DNA of 50,248 bases from contig JAJRSC010000004.1 in assembly GCA_024278985.1 (NCBI GenBank), forward strand, positions 1 through 50,248, written 5' to 3'. The position numbers and the translations under genes were made by a program. Positions 1 through 9,654 of the stretch are shown one piece after another. Source of the DNA: an archaeon. GTDB taxonomy: Archaea > AGJL01 > Methanococci > Methanococcales > Methanocaldococcaceae. How positions within the stretch are numbered: position 1 is the stretch's first letter; each line of letters begins with the position of its first letter. The notes below the pieces were generated by a model that was not told the origin of the DNA, made no database searches, and saw only the letters and a list, made by a program, of their open reading frames with translations.

Positions 1-137
1 AAGAGGTTATTTTAGAGGATGTTAAGGAAGCCATGGAGTTAGCTTTACCTCATAGATTAAGAAGAAAACCATTTGAACAGCCAAAATTAGACAAAGAAAA
101 ATTGGATGATACAATAAATAAATTAAAAAAAAAATAA
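1..137 (+). CDS. C-terminal end of a ChlI/BchI-type chelatase AAA+ protein (partial, 5' end outside window)
   Basis: The frame open from base 3 ends at TAA 135-137. It encodes the tail of a magnesium/cobalt-chelatase AAA+ ATPase; the segment around ALPHRLRRKPFEQP is the arginine-rich lid end typical of ChlI/BchI. In the family the ATPase ring works with a VWA-domain (D) subunit and a CobN/ChlH-type subunit to insert a metal into a tetrapyrrole. The frame ends inside a run of ten A (125-134). One extra A would carry it directly into the linker of the VWA gene that follows, so this may be the first half of a single I-D fusion protein. Identification as chelatase is fairly secure despite only 44 visible residues. 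Confidence 0.7.
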   Translation, partial: EVILEDVKEAMELALPHRLRRKPFEQPKLDKEKLDDTINKLKKK

Positions 138-280
138 CTACTAATAAAAAAATCCATGACAAACTTCTAAAGGATAACACCTATTTAAGTGGAAAATATA
201 GAGATAATGAGAATGAGTTTGATGATAGTAGTGGGGGAGAGGGGAATAAAGAGGAAAACTTTGACATTAAAAAAGATGTT

Positions 281-1048
281 ATGTTTGATAAAGACATAAC
301 TAAATTTAAAGTTAGAGACTATATTGAAAGATATTCATCAGGAAGAAGTATAAAGAGTTTTAGTAAAAAAGGAAGATATATAAAATTTAGATTGCCAAAG
401 GGAAAAGTATATGATTTAGCTTTTGACGCTACACTTAGAAAGGCAGCAATATATCAAAAAAGAAGAAAAGAGATAAGAAAAGATTTAGCTATAGTTTTAG
501 AAAAATCTGATTTATTAGAAAAGGTTAGAGAGAGAAATATCTCCACATATATGTTATTTGTTGTTGATGCCTCTGGTTCTATGGGTACCTTAAGAAGAAT
601 GGAACTTGCAAAAGGAGCAATATTTTCTCTTTTAGTAGATGCTTATCAAAAAAGAAATAAGGTTGGAATGGTTGTATTTAGAAAAGATATGGCTGATATA
701 GTTTTACCATTTACTTCATCAGTTGAATTGGCTGAAAAATGTTTAAAAGATATTCCAACAGGTGGTAAGACACCTTTATCCATTGGATTATATAAAGGTT
801 ATGAAATGATAAAAAATGAACTAAGAAAGAATCCTAATATAGTTCCCACTATGATAGTTATAAGTGATTTTAAGCCAAATGTGGGATTTTCCAGAGAATA
901 TGTTAAAGAATGTTATGAAATATGTGAAAAAATTGCTGAAGATAATATAAAAACAATAGTTATTGATACAGAACCAGATGGATTTATTAAGTTGGGAATT
1001 GGAAAAAAACTTGCTGATAGATTTGGATTTAAATATTATAAGATTTAA
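281..1048 (+). CDS. VWA-domain protein, chelatase D-subunit-like
   Basis: This is a von Willebrand factor A domain protein of 255 residues from ATG 281. The metal-binding MIDAS motif DASGSMG is seen near residue 97, followed by the TGGKTPLSIGL threonine site and the DFKPN segment, the same layout as the C-terminal half of BchD/ChlD. The frame is open upstream to base 122 without a standard start. That stretch encodes a basic then acidic and glycine-rich linker, which resembles the linker between the AAA+ and VWA halves of D subunits. I therefore think translation normally enters from the upstream AAA+ gene, and ATG 281 is only a fallback. A CobN-type large subunit lies at 4775-8374, so a chelatase complex is plausible; the metal is unknown. 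Confidence 0.7.
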   Translation: MFDKDITKFKVRDYIERYSSGRSIKSFSKKGRYIKFRLPKGKVYDLAFDATLRKAAIYQKRRKEIRKDLAIVLEKSDLLEKVRERNISTYMLFVVDASGSMGTLRRMELAKGAIFSLLVDAYQKRNKVGMVVFRKDMADIVLPFTSSVELAEKCLKDIPTGGKTPLSIGLYKGYEMIKNELRKNPNIVPTMIVISDFKPNVGFSREYVKECYEICEKIAEDNIKTIVIDTEPDGFIKLGIGKKLADRFGFKYYKI

Positions 1049-1061
1049 TAATGTGATTTAT

Positions 1062-1370
1062 ATGGCATGTATTGATAAGTTAAATTATGAAATTTTATAT
1101 AAAGGAAGTTTTAAAGATTGTGCCAACTATATTAGAAAAAATTTTAAAAATATTGTAGATAAAAATGCTGGTGAGGAGATAATTGAAGGAATATTTTTAA
1201 TTGGAATCTCCCCAATCCCTGTGGCTTATGAGGATAACTATATTATATTTCCATATACAAAACCATGTTATGGGACATATGTTATAAAAATTTGTTTAGA
1301 TGAATTTAAAAAGAAAGATGATAAAAAAGGAAATAAAAAAAGTTTATTAGAGTTAATAAAATTTTGGTGA
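1062..1370 (+). CDS. Small methanogen protein, DUF1894-like
   Basis: About 102 residues from ATG 1062 (GTG 1053 is an alternative; no clear ribosome binding site). It begins MACIDKLNYEILYKGSF and has a mixed alpha/beta composition with a lysine-rich tail. I believe it belongs to the DUF1894 group found in methanogens, commonly next to DUF1890, which is the order seen here. No catalytic motif is visible and the function is unknown. Its stop TGA overlaps the GTG start of the next gene (GTGA), suggesting translational coupling. The in-frame extension upstream of 1053 runs inside the VWA gene and is probably not translated. Confidence 0.55.
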   Translation: MACIDKLNYEILYKGSFKDCANYIRKNFKNIVDKNAGEEIIEGIFLIGISPIPVAYEDNYIIFPYTKPCYGTYVIKICLDEFKKKDDKKGNKKSLLELIKFW

Positions 1371-1822
1371 TACTTTTGATATTGGTATTAATTGGTTGTC
1401 CAGAACCTCCTATATTAATACCTACGGCGATATATTTAGTTTCTCAGATGAAAAAGAAAGGTTATAAGATATTGATATCAGCAAATTTTTCAGCTATTAA
1501 GTTGTTGGATATTGCTGATTATGATAAATATTATCTTTCAGATGTTGGAGTTATAGATATTGATAAGGGATTAAAGATAATAAAAGAGTTTAATATAGAA
1601 AAAATTATAAGTTTTGTAAATAAGGATAGTGAGGTTTCATACACTATAACTTACAAAGAAATATTAAATGTTCCTACATATTCTATAGTATTTGGTAAAT
1701 CAATTAATCAAGATTTTATAAAAACATTAGAAGAAAGAGATATTAAAGTGTATTCTGCAAGAGCTTATCACAACCCTATACCAGTAGTAAATATTATAGA
1801 TAAATTAGTAGAGGAGATTTAA
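1367..1822 (+). CDS. DUF1890-like protein of methanogens
   Basis: About 151 residues. I chose GTG 1367 because it forms a 4-base GTGA overlap with the upstream stop; TTG 1364 or TTG 1376 are also possible. The N-terminus is a hydrophobic beta strand followed by GCPEPP and a helix (IPTAIYL), then alternating strands and helices, as in a Rossmann-like fold. The GCPEPP signature matches what I remember of DUF1890, a methanogen family of unknown function that neighbours DUF1894. It is directly followed by the MarC gene with no spacer. Confidence 0.55.
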   Translation: MILLILVLIGCPEPPILIPTAIYLVSQMKKKGYKILISANFSAIKLLDIADYDKYYLSDVGVIDIDKGLKIIKEFNIEKIISFVNKDSEVSYTITYKEILNVPTYSIVFGKSINQDFIKTLEERDIKVYSARAYHNPIPVVNIIDKLVEEI

Positions 1823-2452
1823 TTGGACATAAATTTTTTTATATACTCTTTTGTTTCATTATTTATAACTGTTGACCCTGTTGGATTACTGCCAATAATA
1901 CATTCTCTTTTAATTCCTTATGATGAGAAAGATAGAAAAAAAATAATTAAAAAAGCTATTTTTGTATCAACAATAATATTAATGATATTTGCTATTTTTG
2001 GAAAATATATATTTGACTATTTTGGTATAACAATATACTCCTTTAAAGTTGCTGGTGGATTGTTATTATTTAAAATTTCATGGGATATGCTACAGGCAGA
2101 AATTCCAAAAACAAAGCATAAACCAGATGAAAAAATAATAGTTGATGATGACATTGATAGTATTGTATATGTTCCTTTAGCAATTCCTTTAATATCTGGA
2201 CCTGGGGCTATAACTACAACTATGATATTAATAAGTAAATCAAAAACAATTTTTGATAAGTTAATAGTTATTTTATCAATAGTTTATGTTATGTTAATAT
2301 CTTTAATTATTATGTATTTCTCTGATAAAATTCTAAAAAGAATTAATATTCATGGAGTTAATGCTTTTGTTAGAATAATGGGGTTATTGTTAATGGCCAT
2401 CTCAGTACAGATAATATTCTCTGGAATTCTTGGATTATATGGGATATTATGA
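1823..2452 (+). CDS. MarC-family (UPF0056) integral membrane protein
   Basis: 209 residues from TTG 1823, preceded by the ribosome binding site GAGGAGA and touching the previous stop. About six membrane helices are visible, with the family signatures near the N-terminus (FITVDPVGLLPI) and around residue 128 (PLISGPGAIT). MarC/UPF0056 proteins are inner-membrane proteins of uncertain transport role; the old link to multiple antibiotic resistance is not supported for the family in general. Length fits the family. The stop overlaps the next ATG (ATGA), so the four small genes 1062-2847 look like one operon. Confidence 0.85.
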   Translation: MDINFFIYSFVSLFITVDPVGLLPIIHSLLIPYDEKDRKKIIKKAIFVSTIILMIFAIFGKYIFDYFGITIYSFKVAGGLLLFKISWDMLQAEIPKTKHKPDEKIIVDDDIDSIVYVPLAIPLISGPGAITTTMILISKSKTIFDKLIVILSIVYVMLISLIIMYFSDKILKRINIHGVNAFVRIMGLLLMAISVQIIFSGILGLYGIL

Positions 2453-2847
2453 ATACTATGATTATAGCAGAGTTTATTAAAAATATAGGATTAGAAAGAA
2501 ATGCAAAAAATATTTTGGAGGTTGGAGTAGGATATAATTATGATGTAGCATTACACTTAAAAAAATATTTTAATGTTTATGTTTTAGATATAAATAAGAA
2601 ATCAATAGAAAAAGCTCATCTTTTGGGATTAAATGGGATTGTTGGAGATATAACAAAAAATTTTTATCTTAATGTTGATTTAATATATTCTATAAGGTTA
2701 CCTTATGATTTACAAAAATATTGCTTACAATTATCAAAAAAATTAAAAGTTCCTTTTATACTGAGACCCTTATCCAATGAGGAACCAATAGATAACCTAA
2801 TATTAAAAAATTATAAAGGAGAAGTTTTTTATTTATTTATGCCTTAA
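2449..2847 (+). CDS. UPF0146 family protein, methyltransferase-like fold
   Basis: 132 residues. The segment [17 protein letters not shown] resembles the glycine-rich SAM-binding motif I of methyltransferases, and [12 protein letters not shown] resembles motif II, but the protein is short and lacks an obvious catalytic motif. It fits UPF0146, a small archaeal family of unknown function. It starts by ATGA overlap with the MarC-like gene. Its 3' end overlaps the convergent eL39 gene by about 11 bp. As I remember, UPF0146 also sits next to eL39 in M. jannaschii. Confidence 0.7.
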   Translation: MNTMIIAEFIKNIGLERNAKNILEVGVGYNYDVALHLKKYFNVYVLDINKKSIEKAHLLGLNGIVGDITKNFYLNVDLIYSIRLPYDLQKYCLQLSKKLKVPFILRPLSNEEPIDNLILKNYKGEVFYLFMP

Positions 2848-2992
2848 TTTTTTGTCTTCTCCAGAATCTCATTTTAGGATGGAATCTAACTCTCCCCTTT
2901 GTTCTTAAAATAACAAATAGAGGAACTCTTCTATTTTGTTTTAATGCTTTGGCTAATCTTATTTTTTTACCAAATGGTTTTATACTCCCCAT
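2837..2992 (-). CDS. rpl39e: 50S ribosomal protein eL39
   Basis: Short gene of 51 residues beginning [18 protein letters not shown] and ending in a basic stretch; the signatures RVPLFVI and [11 protein letters not shown] are those of archaeal and eukaryotic eL39. The protein lies in the ribosomal exit tunnel. The ATG at 2990-2992 lies within the last codons of the upstream PP-loop gene (overlap 13 bp), so it is read in a different frame from the same operon. Expected length for the family is about 50 residues. Confidence 0.95.
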   Translation of the reverse strand: MGSIKPFGKKIRLAKALKQNRRVPLFVILRTKGRVRFHPKMRFWRRQKIKA

Positions 2993-3576
2993 TCTTTCAC
3001 CCCTACAATTCTTGTTTGTTTATGTTTAGGAAAATAATTATTAGGATTTATATCTCTCTCTTTTAGCAATGCTCTAATCTCCGCTTCATAATCAGATGTT
3101 ATTTTAGTACCACTTTCAATTTCTTCAATTATAAAATATTTGTTGGTTAAGTATCTTAATGTTTTATAACCAAATCCTAATAATGGAGAGATATATTGAA
3201 TGTTTTTTCTCATCTCTAAACTTTGAATCTCAGAATATGAAAGTTTTGGAACCTTATCATCTCTCCTAATTCCATCAGCCAAAATCTTGTATTTATCAGA
3301 TAAGATTTCCAAAACATTTTTATGAATATAGTTTATAGCTGGCCCAGGATATCCATATTTAATTAATATATTTATAGCTTTTTCTAAAATATCTAAATCA
3401 AGATTAATAACTTTAAATTTAAAGCCTAAAATTTTTGCAGTTTCTTCTGCTAACTTATAACTATCAAGAACTCCAAAATTTATATTTATAAGTGTTACAT
3501 TATATCCAAGTTTTTTTAAGATAAAAGCAGCAAGGGAACTATCTTTTCCTCCACTAAATAATAAATAAACTTCCAA
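2980..3576 (-). CDS. PP-loop ATP pyrophosphatase family protein
   Basis: 198 residues with the N-terminal PP-loop SGGKDSS at residues 8-14, used by N-type ATP pyrophosphatases (such as GMP synthetase, ThiI, TtcA, QueC) to adenylate a substrate. A second conserved block, LADGIRRDD, is near residue 100. No C-x-x-C pair is visible, so a TtcA-type iron-sulfur thiolase is unlikely. Substrate is unknown; related archaeal proteins are called asparagine-synthase-like or alpha-hydrolase. It lies between PDCD5 and eL39 in a ribosomal operon, which hints at a role in RNA modification, but that is inference. Confidence 0.75.
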   Translation of the reverse strand: MEVYLLFSGGKDSSLAAFILKKLGYNVTLININFGVLDSYKLAEETAKILGFKFKVINLDLDILEKAINILIKYGYPGPAINYIHKNVLEILSDKYKILADGIRRDDKVPKLSYSEIQSLEMRKNIQYISPLLGFGYKTLRYLTNKYFIIEEIESGTKITSDYEAEIRALLKERDINPNNYFPKHKQTRIVGVKEWGV

Positions 3577-3580
3577 AATC

Positions 3581-3910
3581 TCACTTCCTTATTATTCTTG
3601 GAGTTCTCTTTTTTCTTGCAGTAGCAATTTTTTCCAATAATGCTTTAAACTCTTTATCTCCTAAGGGTATAGGAATTCTACCAAGTTGAGCAAGTTGAAT
3701 AAGTTGAATTTCAACCAACTCAGCAAATTCAGGTCTTGCCATTCTTATTCTTTCTAATCTTTCTCTTGCTTCTGCAGTTAGAATTTTTCTTAATAAAGCT
3801 CTTTTTTGTAGTTCTGCCTCTAATAATGCCTGTTCATTAACTTGTTGTTCTTGGGCAAGTTTTTCCTGTAATGCCATTAACTTTCTTTTTTTAATTTCTT
3901 CAGGGTCCAT
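3581..3910 (-). CDS. PDCD5-family DNA/RNA-binding protein
   Basis: 109 residues from ATG 3910 (MDPEEIKKRK), preceded by a GTGAT ribosome binding site; a GTG three codons upstream is possible but abuts the eS19 stop. It is helical with a charged N-terminal helix, the ARERLERIRMARPEFA block and a basic C-terminus (ARKKRTPRIIRK), as in archaeal homologues of human programmed cell death protein 5. Archaeal members bind nucleic acid; cellular role is not settled. It is co-directional with eS19, four to nine bases downstream of it. Confidence 0.9.
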   Translation of the reverse strand: MDPEEIKKRKLMALQEKLAQEQQVNEQALLEAELQKRALLRKILTAEARERLERIRMARPEFAELVEIQLIQLAQLGRIPIPLGDKEFKALLEKIATARKKRTPRIIRK

Positions 3911-3919
3911 AATAATCAC

Positions 3920-4366
3920 TTAATACTTAGCCAATTCAGGAATCTCATTAATAATTTCATCTTTGACTTCTTTAGCTAAATTATCTAAGAAACTTCTACC
4001 TTTTGGAGTTATAACTCTACCCTTAGGAGTTCTTTTAATAAAACCTAATCTTTCCAATTCTTGTAAGGCTGTTCTAATAATGTTTCCACTACCTTTATAG
4101 AAATGTTCTGGCTCATGCCCTCTATTTTTTCTGCCTCCATAAGCAGTTCTTAATCTTTCAACACCTACAGGTCCATTAATATAAACTTTTCTTAATATGG
4201 ATGCACATCTAATATACCACCAATCATCTTGCTCTGGTCTTCTTTCTCTACTTACTCCTGTTTTAACAAATGGAACCCAGGAAGGAACATTTAAGTCCAT
4301 TTCTTTTAATTTTTGAGCAGTTTTTTGAATTAACTTATCTGCTGGAACATCATAAACAGTTACCAT
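3920..4366 (-). CDS. rps19e: 30S ribosomal protein eS19
   Basis: 148 residues of the eS19 family, with a winged-helix fold. Recognisable segments include the N-terminal [12 protein letters not shown], the [19 protein letters not shown] block and the [18 protein letters not shown] basic loop. The start ATG at 4364-4366 has an upstream AGAGGGGAT ribosome binding site. This is the first gene of the minus-strand operon eS19-PDCD5-PP-loop-eL39. Confidence 0.95.
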   Translation of the reverse strand: MVTVYDVPADKLIQKTAQKLKEMDLNVPSWVPFVKTGVSRERRPEQDDWWYIRCASILRKVYINGPVGVERLRTAYGGRKNRGHEPEHFYKGSGNIIRTALQELERLGFIKRTPKGRVITPKGRSFLDNLAKEVKDEIINEIPELAKY

Positions 4367-4774
4367 ACTTTTATCCCCTCTTTATTGTTTTTATGTTTTT
4401 TAATTTAGATATATTATAATAATTATATCTCAAAGAATAGTTTAGTTTAGAAAGCTTAATTAATATTTAACAACCCAATATATATAATTTTAGGATATTA
4501 AAATACTATCTAAAATAAGCATCTTTTTATTATTTGATAAGATTATATATAGTATAAAATAGGAATTTAAAAGTTGATTTCTTTTATTGTTTAATCTAAA
4601 TCCTAAACTATTTATAGAATCAGCTTAATATAGGTATAGTAGAATATTATGAAAAATTTTCTGTTTTTTAATAATATATTTCCAAATTTATAAATCTATC
4701 AATTTTTTACAAAAAAATATAATTATTAATCATGATAATTATTATAACAAAGTATGAAAATTTATGGTGATTGT
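4367..4774. promoter_or_regulatory. AT-rich divergent promoter region between eS19 and cobN
   Basis: About 400 bases without a gene, almost entirely A and T. A good archaeal TATA box, TTTATAAA at 4687-4694, could drive the chelatase gene, with a transcription start roughly 25 bases later. Toward eS19 there are several TATATA-like stretches but no single clear box. The region contains near-repeats of TTTAG motifs but no clear inverted repeat. No small ORF is convincing. Confidence 0.45.
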
Positions 4775-7700
4775 ATGATAACTATAACTGCCCTTATGTG
4801 GGCATCTTATTGTTCTATATTAAATAAGGCCTGGCATGAACTAAAAAAAGATTTAAAAGATTTAAATATTGATTTAAAATTATATTCAACAAGAGATATG
4901 CCAGATAAGTTAGAGGAATTTTTAGATGATGCTAAGAAATCAGATATTGTATTTATATACAGAATTTCCACAGGAGATTTTTATGATGAAATAAATATAA
5001 ATAGATTTAAAAATTTAATAATAACTGGTCAAGACCCAAGTTATTGGAACTCAAGACTTTCACATAAAGCTTATTTATATACTTTCTATGGTGGAATTGA
5101 TAATTTCAAAAATCTACTTTTATATCTTATAAAAGAGACATTAAATATTAATATTCCAGTATCTCCACCCAAAGAAAAACCTTTCCAAGGAATATATTAT
5201 AAAGGTAAAATTTTTGAAAGTTTAGAAGAATTTCTAAATAATGTTAATTTTAGCAAAAAAAACACTGTTGGAGTTTTATTTTCAAGGCACTATTTAGTAA
5301 ATGAAGATATGGAAATTATTGATACATTAATAAATAAATTAGAAGAACATTTTAATGTAATTCCTGTTTTTACATATGGTGCAAAAAATGATTATTTAAA
5401 TGCTATTGGTAGTGGAGAGTGTATATTAAAATACTTTTTTAAAGATGAAAAACCAATTATAGATGCTTTAATAAACCTACTATCCTTTCCATTAGGGACT
5501 GTTGTTGAAAATGGCAGTTTAAAGAAACTACAGGGAATAGAGATATTAAAAAAACTAAATGTTCCAGTTTTTCATCCAATAGTTAGTTATTATAAAACAT
5601 ATGAAGAATGGAAAAAAGATACTCAAGGATTATCTGCAGATATAGGTTGGACTGTTGCTTTACCTGAATTTGAGGGTGTTATAGAGCCAATTATAATTGG
5701 GACTGTCCATAAAGATGGAGTCTTAGAAAAAAAATTACCTATAACTGATAGAATTGATAAAGTAGTTAGAAGAATTAAGAGATGGATTGAACTAAAATAT
5801 AAACCAAAAAAAGACAGAAAAGTTGTTTTTATTCTTCACAACTCTGCATGTGCATCAGTTGAGGCAACAGTTGGAAGTGCTGCACATTTGGATACATTTG
5901 AGAGTTTAATAAGAATAATGAATAAAATGAAAGAAGAAGGATATTATATTGAAAATATCCCAAAGACTGGAAAAGAATTAGCAAAATTAATATTGGAAAA
6001 AAAAGCAATTTCTGAATTTAGATGGACTACTGTAGAGGAAATTATTGCAAAAGGTGGATATCTCTATTTAATGGATGAAGAGGAATATATGGAGTATTTT
6101 AATTCTCTCCCTGACAATACTAAAAGGAAGGTTTTAGAAACTTGGGGAGATTTAAATGGAAAAGATATTCCTGCCTCTATGGTTTATAAAGATAGTGATG
6201 GAAAAAATAAGATTGTTATAACTGGTTTAAAATTTGGAAATATCTATATATGTGTCCAACCAAAAAGAGGATGTGCTGGGGCAAGATGTGATGGTAGAGT
6301 ATGCAAAATTTTACATGACCCAGAATGTCCTCCTACACATCAATATATAGCAACATATAAATATTTTAATGATATTGCTGATGTTATAGTTCATGTTGGA
6401 ACTCATGGGACTCTTGAATTTTTACCTGGAAAAAATGTTGGTTTATCAAATGAATGCTATCCAGATATCTGTATAGGAGATATTCCTCATCTATATATTT
6501 ATAACTCAGATAATCCTCCAGAAGGAACTATAGCAAAGAGAAGAAGTTACGCAACTATTATAGACCACATGCAAACCGTTATGGTAAATGCAATAGATAA
6601 AGAATTGGAGATATTGGAGACATATATAAGTGAATATTTAAAAGAGATGGATGTCTCAAGAAGACATCAATTAGAGCATATAATTATAGAGGAAATTAAA
6701 AAAACTAATTTATCAAAAATTAAAGAAAAAATTAAAAAAATTGAAAAGGAAGGAAAGATTCATGAGAAATTTAGAGAGATATTTAATGAACTAAGAGATA
6801 CCTTAGAACTAATAAAGAATTCAAAAATTAATGATGGCATGCATATATTTGGGGAATTACCAAAAGGAGAAAAGAGAATTGAGTATATAAATAGTATTTT
6901 AGAGTTTGACTATAAAAGAAACTTAAGAGAGGAAATAAAAAAAGTATTAAGAGGAGAGGATATTAAAGATAAAGAACTGAAAGAGAGAATACTCAATATA
7001 AATGAGAAAATAGAGCAATCAAAAGAAATAGATGCTCTTTTAAATGCTATTGATGTAAAGTATATAGAACCAGGACCTTCTGGATTAATAACAAGAGGAA
7101 ATGAAGATATTCTCCCAACTGGTAGGAATTTTTATTCTCTTGACCCATATAAAATTCCAACAAAGGCCGCATATAGAGTTGGAGTTTTATTAGCTGAAAA
7201 ATTGACTGAAAAGTATCTAAAGGAAAATGGAAAGTATCCTGAAAATATTGCCATATATTGGATGGCATCTGATATTATGTGGGCTGATGGAGAAGGAATG
7301 GCTCAAATTCTTCATTTATTGGGAGTAAGACCAAAATGGAGAAGTGGAAAAGTTGTTGGTTTAGAAGTTATACCATTAGAAGAGTTAGGAAGGCCTAGAA
7401 TTGATGTAACTATAAGAGTGAGCGGAATTTTAAGAGATAACTTTCCAAATTGTATGGAAATAGTTGATGAAGCAATAACAAAAGTTGCCAAGTTAGATGA
7501 GCCAATTGAGATGAACTATATTAAAAAACATGTATTAGAAGGAATAAAAAAAGGATTCTCATTTAGAGAGGCAACATATAGAATATTTAGTTCAAAACCA
7601 GGAACTTATGGAAATGGAGTTAAATATGCTGTATATGCAAGTGCTTGGGAGAATGAGGAGGATCTAAAAGATGCCTTTATGCTTTGGAATTCATATGCTT

Positions 7701-8374
7701 ATGGAAAAAATGTTTATGGAGTATATGCAAAGAATGCATTTGAAAATATATTAAAAAGTGTTGATATAACATTTAATAAAGTTATTACTGATGAATATGA
7801 TTTATTTGGATGTTGTAGCTATTTTGGAACTCATGGAGGATTAACAAATGCTGCAAGGGTTATATCAAAGAAAGATATTAAAGTATATTATGGAGATACA
7901 AGAAATTCAGATAAGGTTGAGATAAGAACATTAAAAGAAGAGATTGAAAGAGTTTCATTATCTAAACTTTTAAATCCAAAATGGATAGAGGGGATGAAAA
8001 AGCATAATTATAAAGGGGCTGGAGATATAGCAAAGAGAATTGGGAGAGTATTTGGTTGGAGTGCCACAACTAAAGAAGTTGATAGTTGGATATTTGATGA
8101 AATATTTAACACATATATAAAAAATGAAGAAAATAGAAAGTTCTTTAAAGAAAATAATATTTATGCTTTAGAGGAAATTAGTAGAAGATTGTTAGAGGCA
8201 TATAAAAGAGGGCTCTGGAAAACTGATGAGAAAAATATTGAAGAACTAAAAACAATTTACTTAGAAATTGAGGGAAATATTGAAGAATCTCATGGAGAAA
8301 TTACTGGAGATTTCCAGGGGGGAAATATTACTATAGATTTATCATGGAAGAAAAATTATAATTTAGGTGAATAA
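4775..8374 (+). CDS. cobN: CobN/ChlH-type tetrapyrrole metal chelatase large subunit
   Basis: 1,199 residues from ATG 4775. The start is chosen because GGTGA (4766-4770) lies four bases before it; the ATG at 4754 would add seven residues and contain that site. Family blocks seen: YSTRDMPDK near the N-terminus, [36 protein letters not shown]-type cysteine segment ([15 protein letters not shown]), [19 protein letters not shown] with conserved histidines, and [14 protein letters not shown] lysine/glutamate-rich helical segment (about residues 600-750) fills the middle. The family inserts cobalt or magnesium into a corrin or porphyrin ring, with AAA+ and VWA partners; such partners are at 1-1048. 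Whether it makes B12 or another cofactor in methanogens is uncertain. Confidence 0.9.
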   Translation: MITITALMWASYCSILNKAWHELKKDLKDLNIDLKLYSTRDMPDKLEEFLDDAKKSDIVFIYRISTGDFYDEININRFKNLIITGQDPSYWNSRLSHKAYLYTFYGGIDNFKNLLLYLIKETLNINIPVSPPKEKPFQGIYYKGKIFESLEEFLNNVNFSKKNTVGVLFSRHYLVNEDMEIIDTLINKLEEHFNVIPVFTYGAKNDYLNAIGSGECILKYFFKDEKPIIDALINLLSFPLGTVVENGSLKKLQGIEILKKLNVPVFHPIVSYYKTYEEWKKDTQGLSADIGWTVALPEFEGVIEPIIIGTVHKDGVLEKKLPITDRIDKVVRRIKRWIELKYKPKKDRKVVFILHNSACASVEATVGSAAHLDTFESLIRIMNKMKEEGYYIENIPKTGKELAKLILEKKAISEFRWTTVEEIIAKGGYLYLMDEEEYMEYFNSLPDNTKRKVLETWGDLNGKDIPASMVYKDSDGKNKIVITGLKFGNIYICVQPKRGCAGARCDGRVCKILHDPECPPTHQYIATYKYFNDIADVIVHVGTHGTLEFLPGKNVGLSNECYPDICIGDIPHLYIYNSDNPPEGTIAKRRSYATIIDHMQTVMVNAIDKELEILETYISEYLKEMDVSRRHQLEHIIIEEIKKTNLSKIKEKIKKIEKEGKIHEKFREIFNELRDTLELIKNSKINDGMHIFGELPKGEKRIEYINSILEFDYKRNLREEIKKVLRGEDIKDKELKERILNINEKIEQSKEIDALLNAIDVKYIEPGPSGLITRGNEDILPTGRNFYSLDPYKIPTKAAYRVGVLLAEKLTEKYLKENGKYPENIAIYWMASDIMWADGEGMAQILHLLGVRPKWRSGKVVGLEVIPLEELGRPRIDVTIRVSGILRDNFPNCMEIVDEAITKVAKLDEPIEMNYIKKHVLEGIKKGFSFREATYRIFSSKPGTYGNGVKYAVYASAWENEEDLKDAFMLWNSYAYGKNVYGVYAKNAFENILKSVDITFNKVITDEYDLFGCCSYFGTHGGLTNAARVISKKDIKVYYGDTRNSDKVEIRTLKEEIERVSLSKLLNPKWIEGMKKHNYKGAGDIAKRIGRVFGWSATTKEVDSWIFDEIFNTYIKNEENRKFFKENNIYALEEISRRLLEAYKRGLWKTDEKNIEELKTIYLEIEGNIEESHGEITGDFQGGNITIDLSWKKNYNLGE

Positions 8375-8375
8375 T

Positions 8376-8844
8376 ATGACATATTGGCTTTGTATAACAA
8401 ATGAAGATAATTGGAAAGTAATAAAAGATAAAAAAATATGGGGTGTTTCAGAAAGGCATAAAAATACAATAGATAAGGGATAAGGTTAAAATTGGGGATA
8501 AGTTGGTTATTTATGAAATTCAGAGAAGTGGGAAAGATTATAAGCCACCATATATTAGAGGAATTTATGAAGTAATATCAGAAGTTTATAAAGATAACTC
8601 AAAGATATTTAAACCTACTCCAAAAAATCCAAATGAAAAATTTCCATATAGGGTTAAACTTAAGGAGATTAAAATTTTTGAACCACCAATTAATTTTAAA
8701 GATTTAATTCCTAATCTTAAATTCATTACCAATAAAAAGAAGTGGAGTGGGCATTTAATGGGTAAGGCAATGAGAGTAATCCCTGAAGAAGATTATAGGT
8801 TAATTTTAGAGTACAATTATATAATTAATAATATAAAGGATTAA
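8376..8844 (+). pseudogene. EVE-domain (PUA-like) protein, frameshifted by a 7-bp tandem duplication
   Basis: Starts at ATG 8376 with ribosome binding site AGGTGA. The first frame ([16 protein letters not shown]) stops at 8481-8483; the rest of the domain continues in another frame from 8485 ([13 protein letters not shown]). The 7-bp unit GATAAGG is present twice in tandem (8472-8478, 8479-8485); with one copy the gene reads through as a 153-residue protein. The WLCITN start, WGVSERHK segment, IGDKLVIY and the [13 protein letters not shown] end are those of EVE domains, which bind modified bases in nucleic acids. The gene follows cobN with two bases spacing and is presumably co-transcribed. 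It is either a recent mutation or a sequence error. Confidence 0.75.
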
Positions 8845-8964
8845 ATATATTTACATACTTTTTTATATACCATTAACTTAATATAATAGAATAATATTTT
8901 ATTTCTTATCCAATATAAAGGGGATGTTGCCATCTAAGGCAGAACCCTAAATATGAGGGATAAA
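8845..8964 (+). promoter_or_regulatory. Promoter and leader of the eL15 operon
   Basis: AT-rich 120 bases with TATA-like stretches (TTTATATAC at 8870-8878) followed by a less AT-rich leader (8920-8950) that contains a possible small stem, TGCC ATCTAA GGCA. GAGGGA at 8955-8960 is the ribosome binding site for the ATG at 8965. The leader composition suggests a transcribed 5' region; regulation by structure is only a guess. Confidence 0.4.
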
Positions 8965-9549
8965 ATGGGTATATATAAATATATAAGAGAAGCATGGAAA
9001 AGACCTAAGGAGAGTTACGTTAGAGAATTGTTATGGGAAAGATTACAAGAATGGAGAAGAGAGCCGGCAGTTGTTAGAATTGAAAGACCTACAAGATTGG
9101 ACAGAGCAAGAGCATTAGGTTATAAACCAAAACAGGGAATAATTGTTGTTAGAGTTAGAGTAAGAAGAGGAGGTTTAAGAAAATCAAGACCTAAAAACTC
9201 AAAAAAACCAGCAACATTAGGAGTTAATAAAATAACAATGGGTAAATCTATACAAAGAATTGCAGAAGAAAGAGCTGCAAGAAAATTCCCAAATATGGAA
9301 GTTCTTAACTCCTACTGGGTTGGAGAGGATGGAAAACATAAATGGTATGAGGTTATTTTAGTTGACCCTAATCACCCAGTTATAAAGGCAGACCCTAACT
9401 ATAACTGGCTATGTACAGGAAAACACAAAGGTAGAGCTTTCAGAGGATTAACTTCAGCTGGTAAGAAAGGAAGAGGTTTAAGAAACAAAGGAATTGGTGC
9501 TGAAAAGGTTAGACCGAGTATAAGAGCTCATGGTAGAAGAGGAAAGTAA
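8965..9549 (+). CDS. rpl15e: 50S ribosomal protein eL15
   Basis: 194 residues from ATG 8965 ([14 protein letters not shown]); the ATG at 8953 would add four residues and overlap the ribosome binding site GAGGGA, so the downstream start is preferred. Typical eL15 features are visible: [15 protein letters not shown], the [13 protein letters not shown] segment and the basic C-terminus with [13 protein letters not shown] and RAHGRRGK. Complete, with normal length for archaea. Confidence 0.97.
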   Translation: MGIYKYIREAWKRPKESYVRELLWERLQEWRREPAVVRIERPTRLDRARALGYKPKQGIIVVRVRVRRGGLRKSRPKNSKKPATLGVNKITMGKSIQRIAEERAARKFPNMEVLNSYWVGEDGKHKWYEVILVDPNHPVIKADPNYNWLCTGKHKGRAFRGLTSAGKKGRGLRNKGIGAEKVRPSIRAHGRRGK

Positions 9550-9654
9550 GATTTATATACTGAAACATAAATTTTATTCCTGGGGGCAAAAAACCACTAA
9601 TTTTTTATAGCTCCTTAAAATTCTTTAAAAAAACTCTTTTAAAAGGTGGAAAAT
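9550..9654 (+). promoter_or_regulatory. Spacer with probable promoter before uS2
   Basis: A TATA-like box ATTTATATAC lies at 9550-9560, then a G-rich island CCTGGGGGC around 9581-9589, then an AT-rich stretch and the strong ribosome binding site AGGTGG (9644-9649) for ATG 9655. The G-rich island is unusual in this AT-rich spacer and may be near a transcript start or end; this cannot be decided from sequence. Confidence 0.35.
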
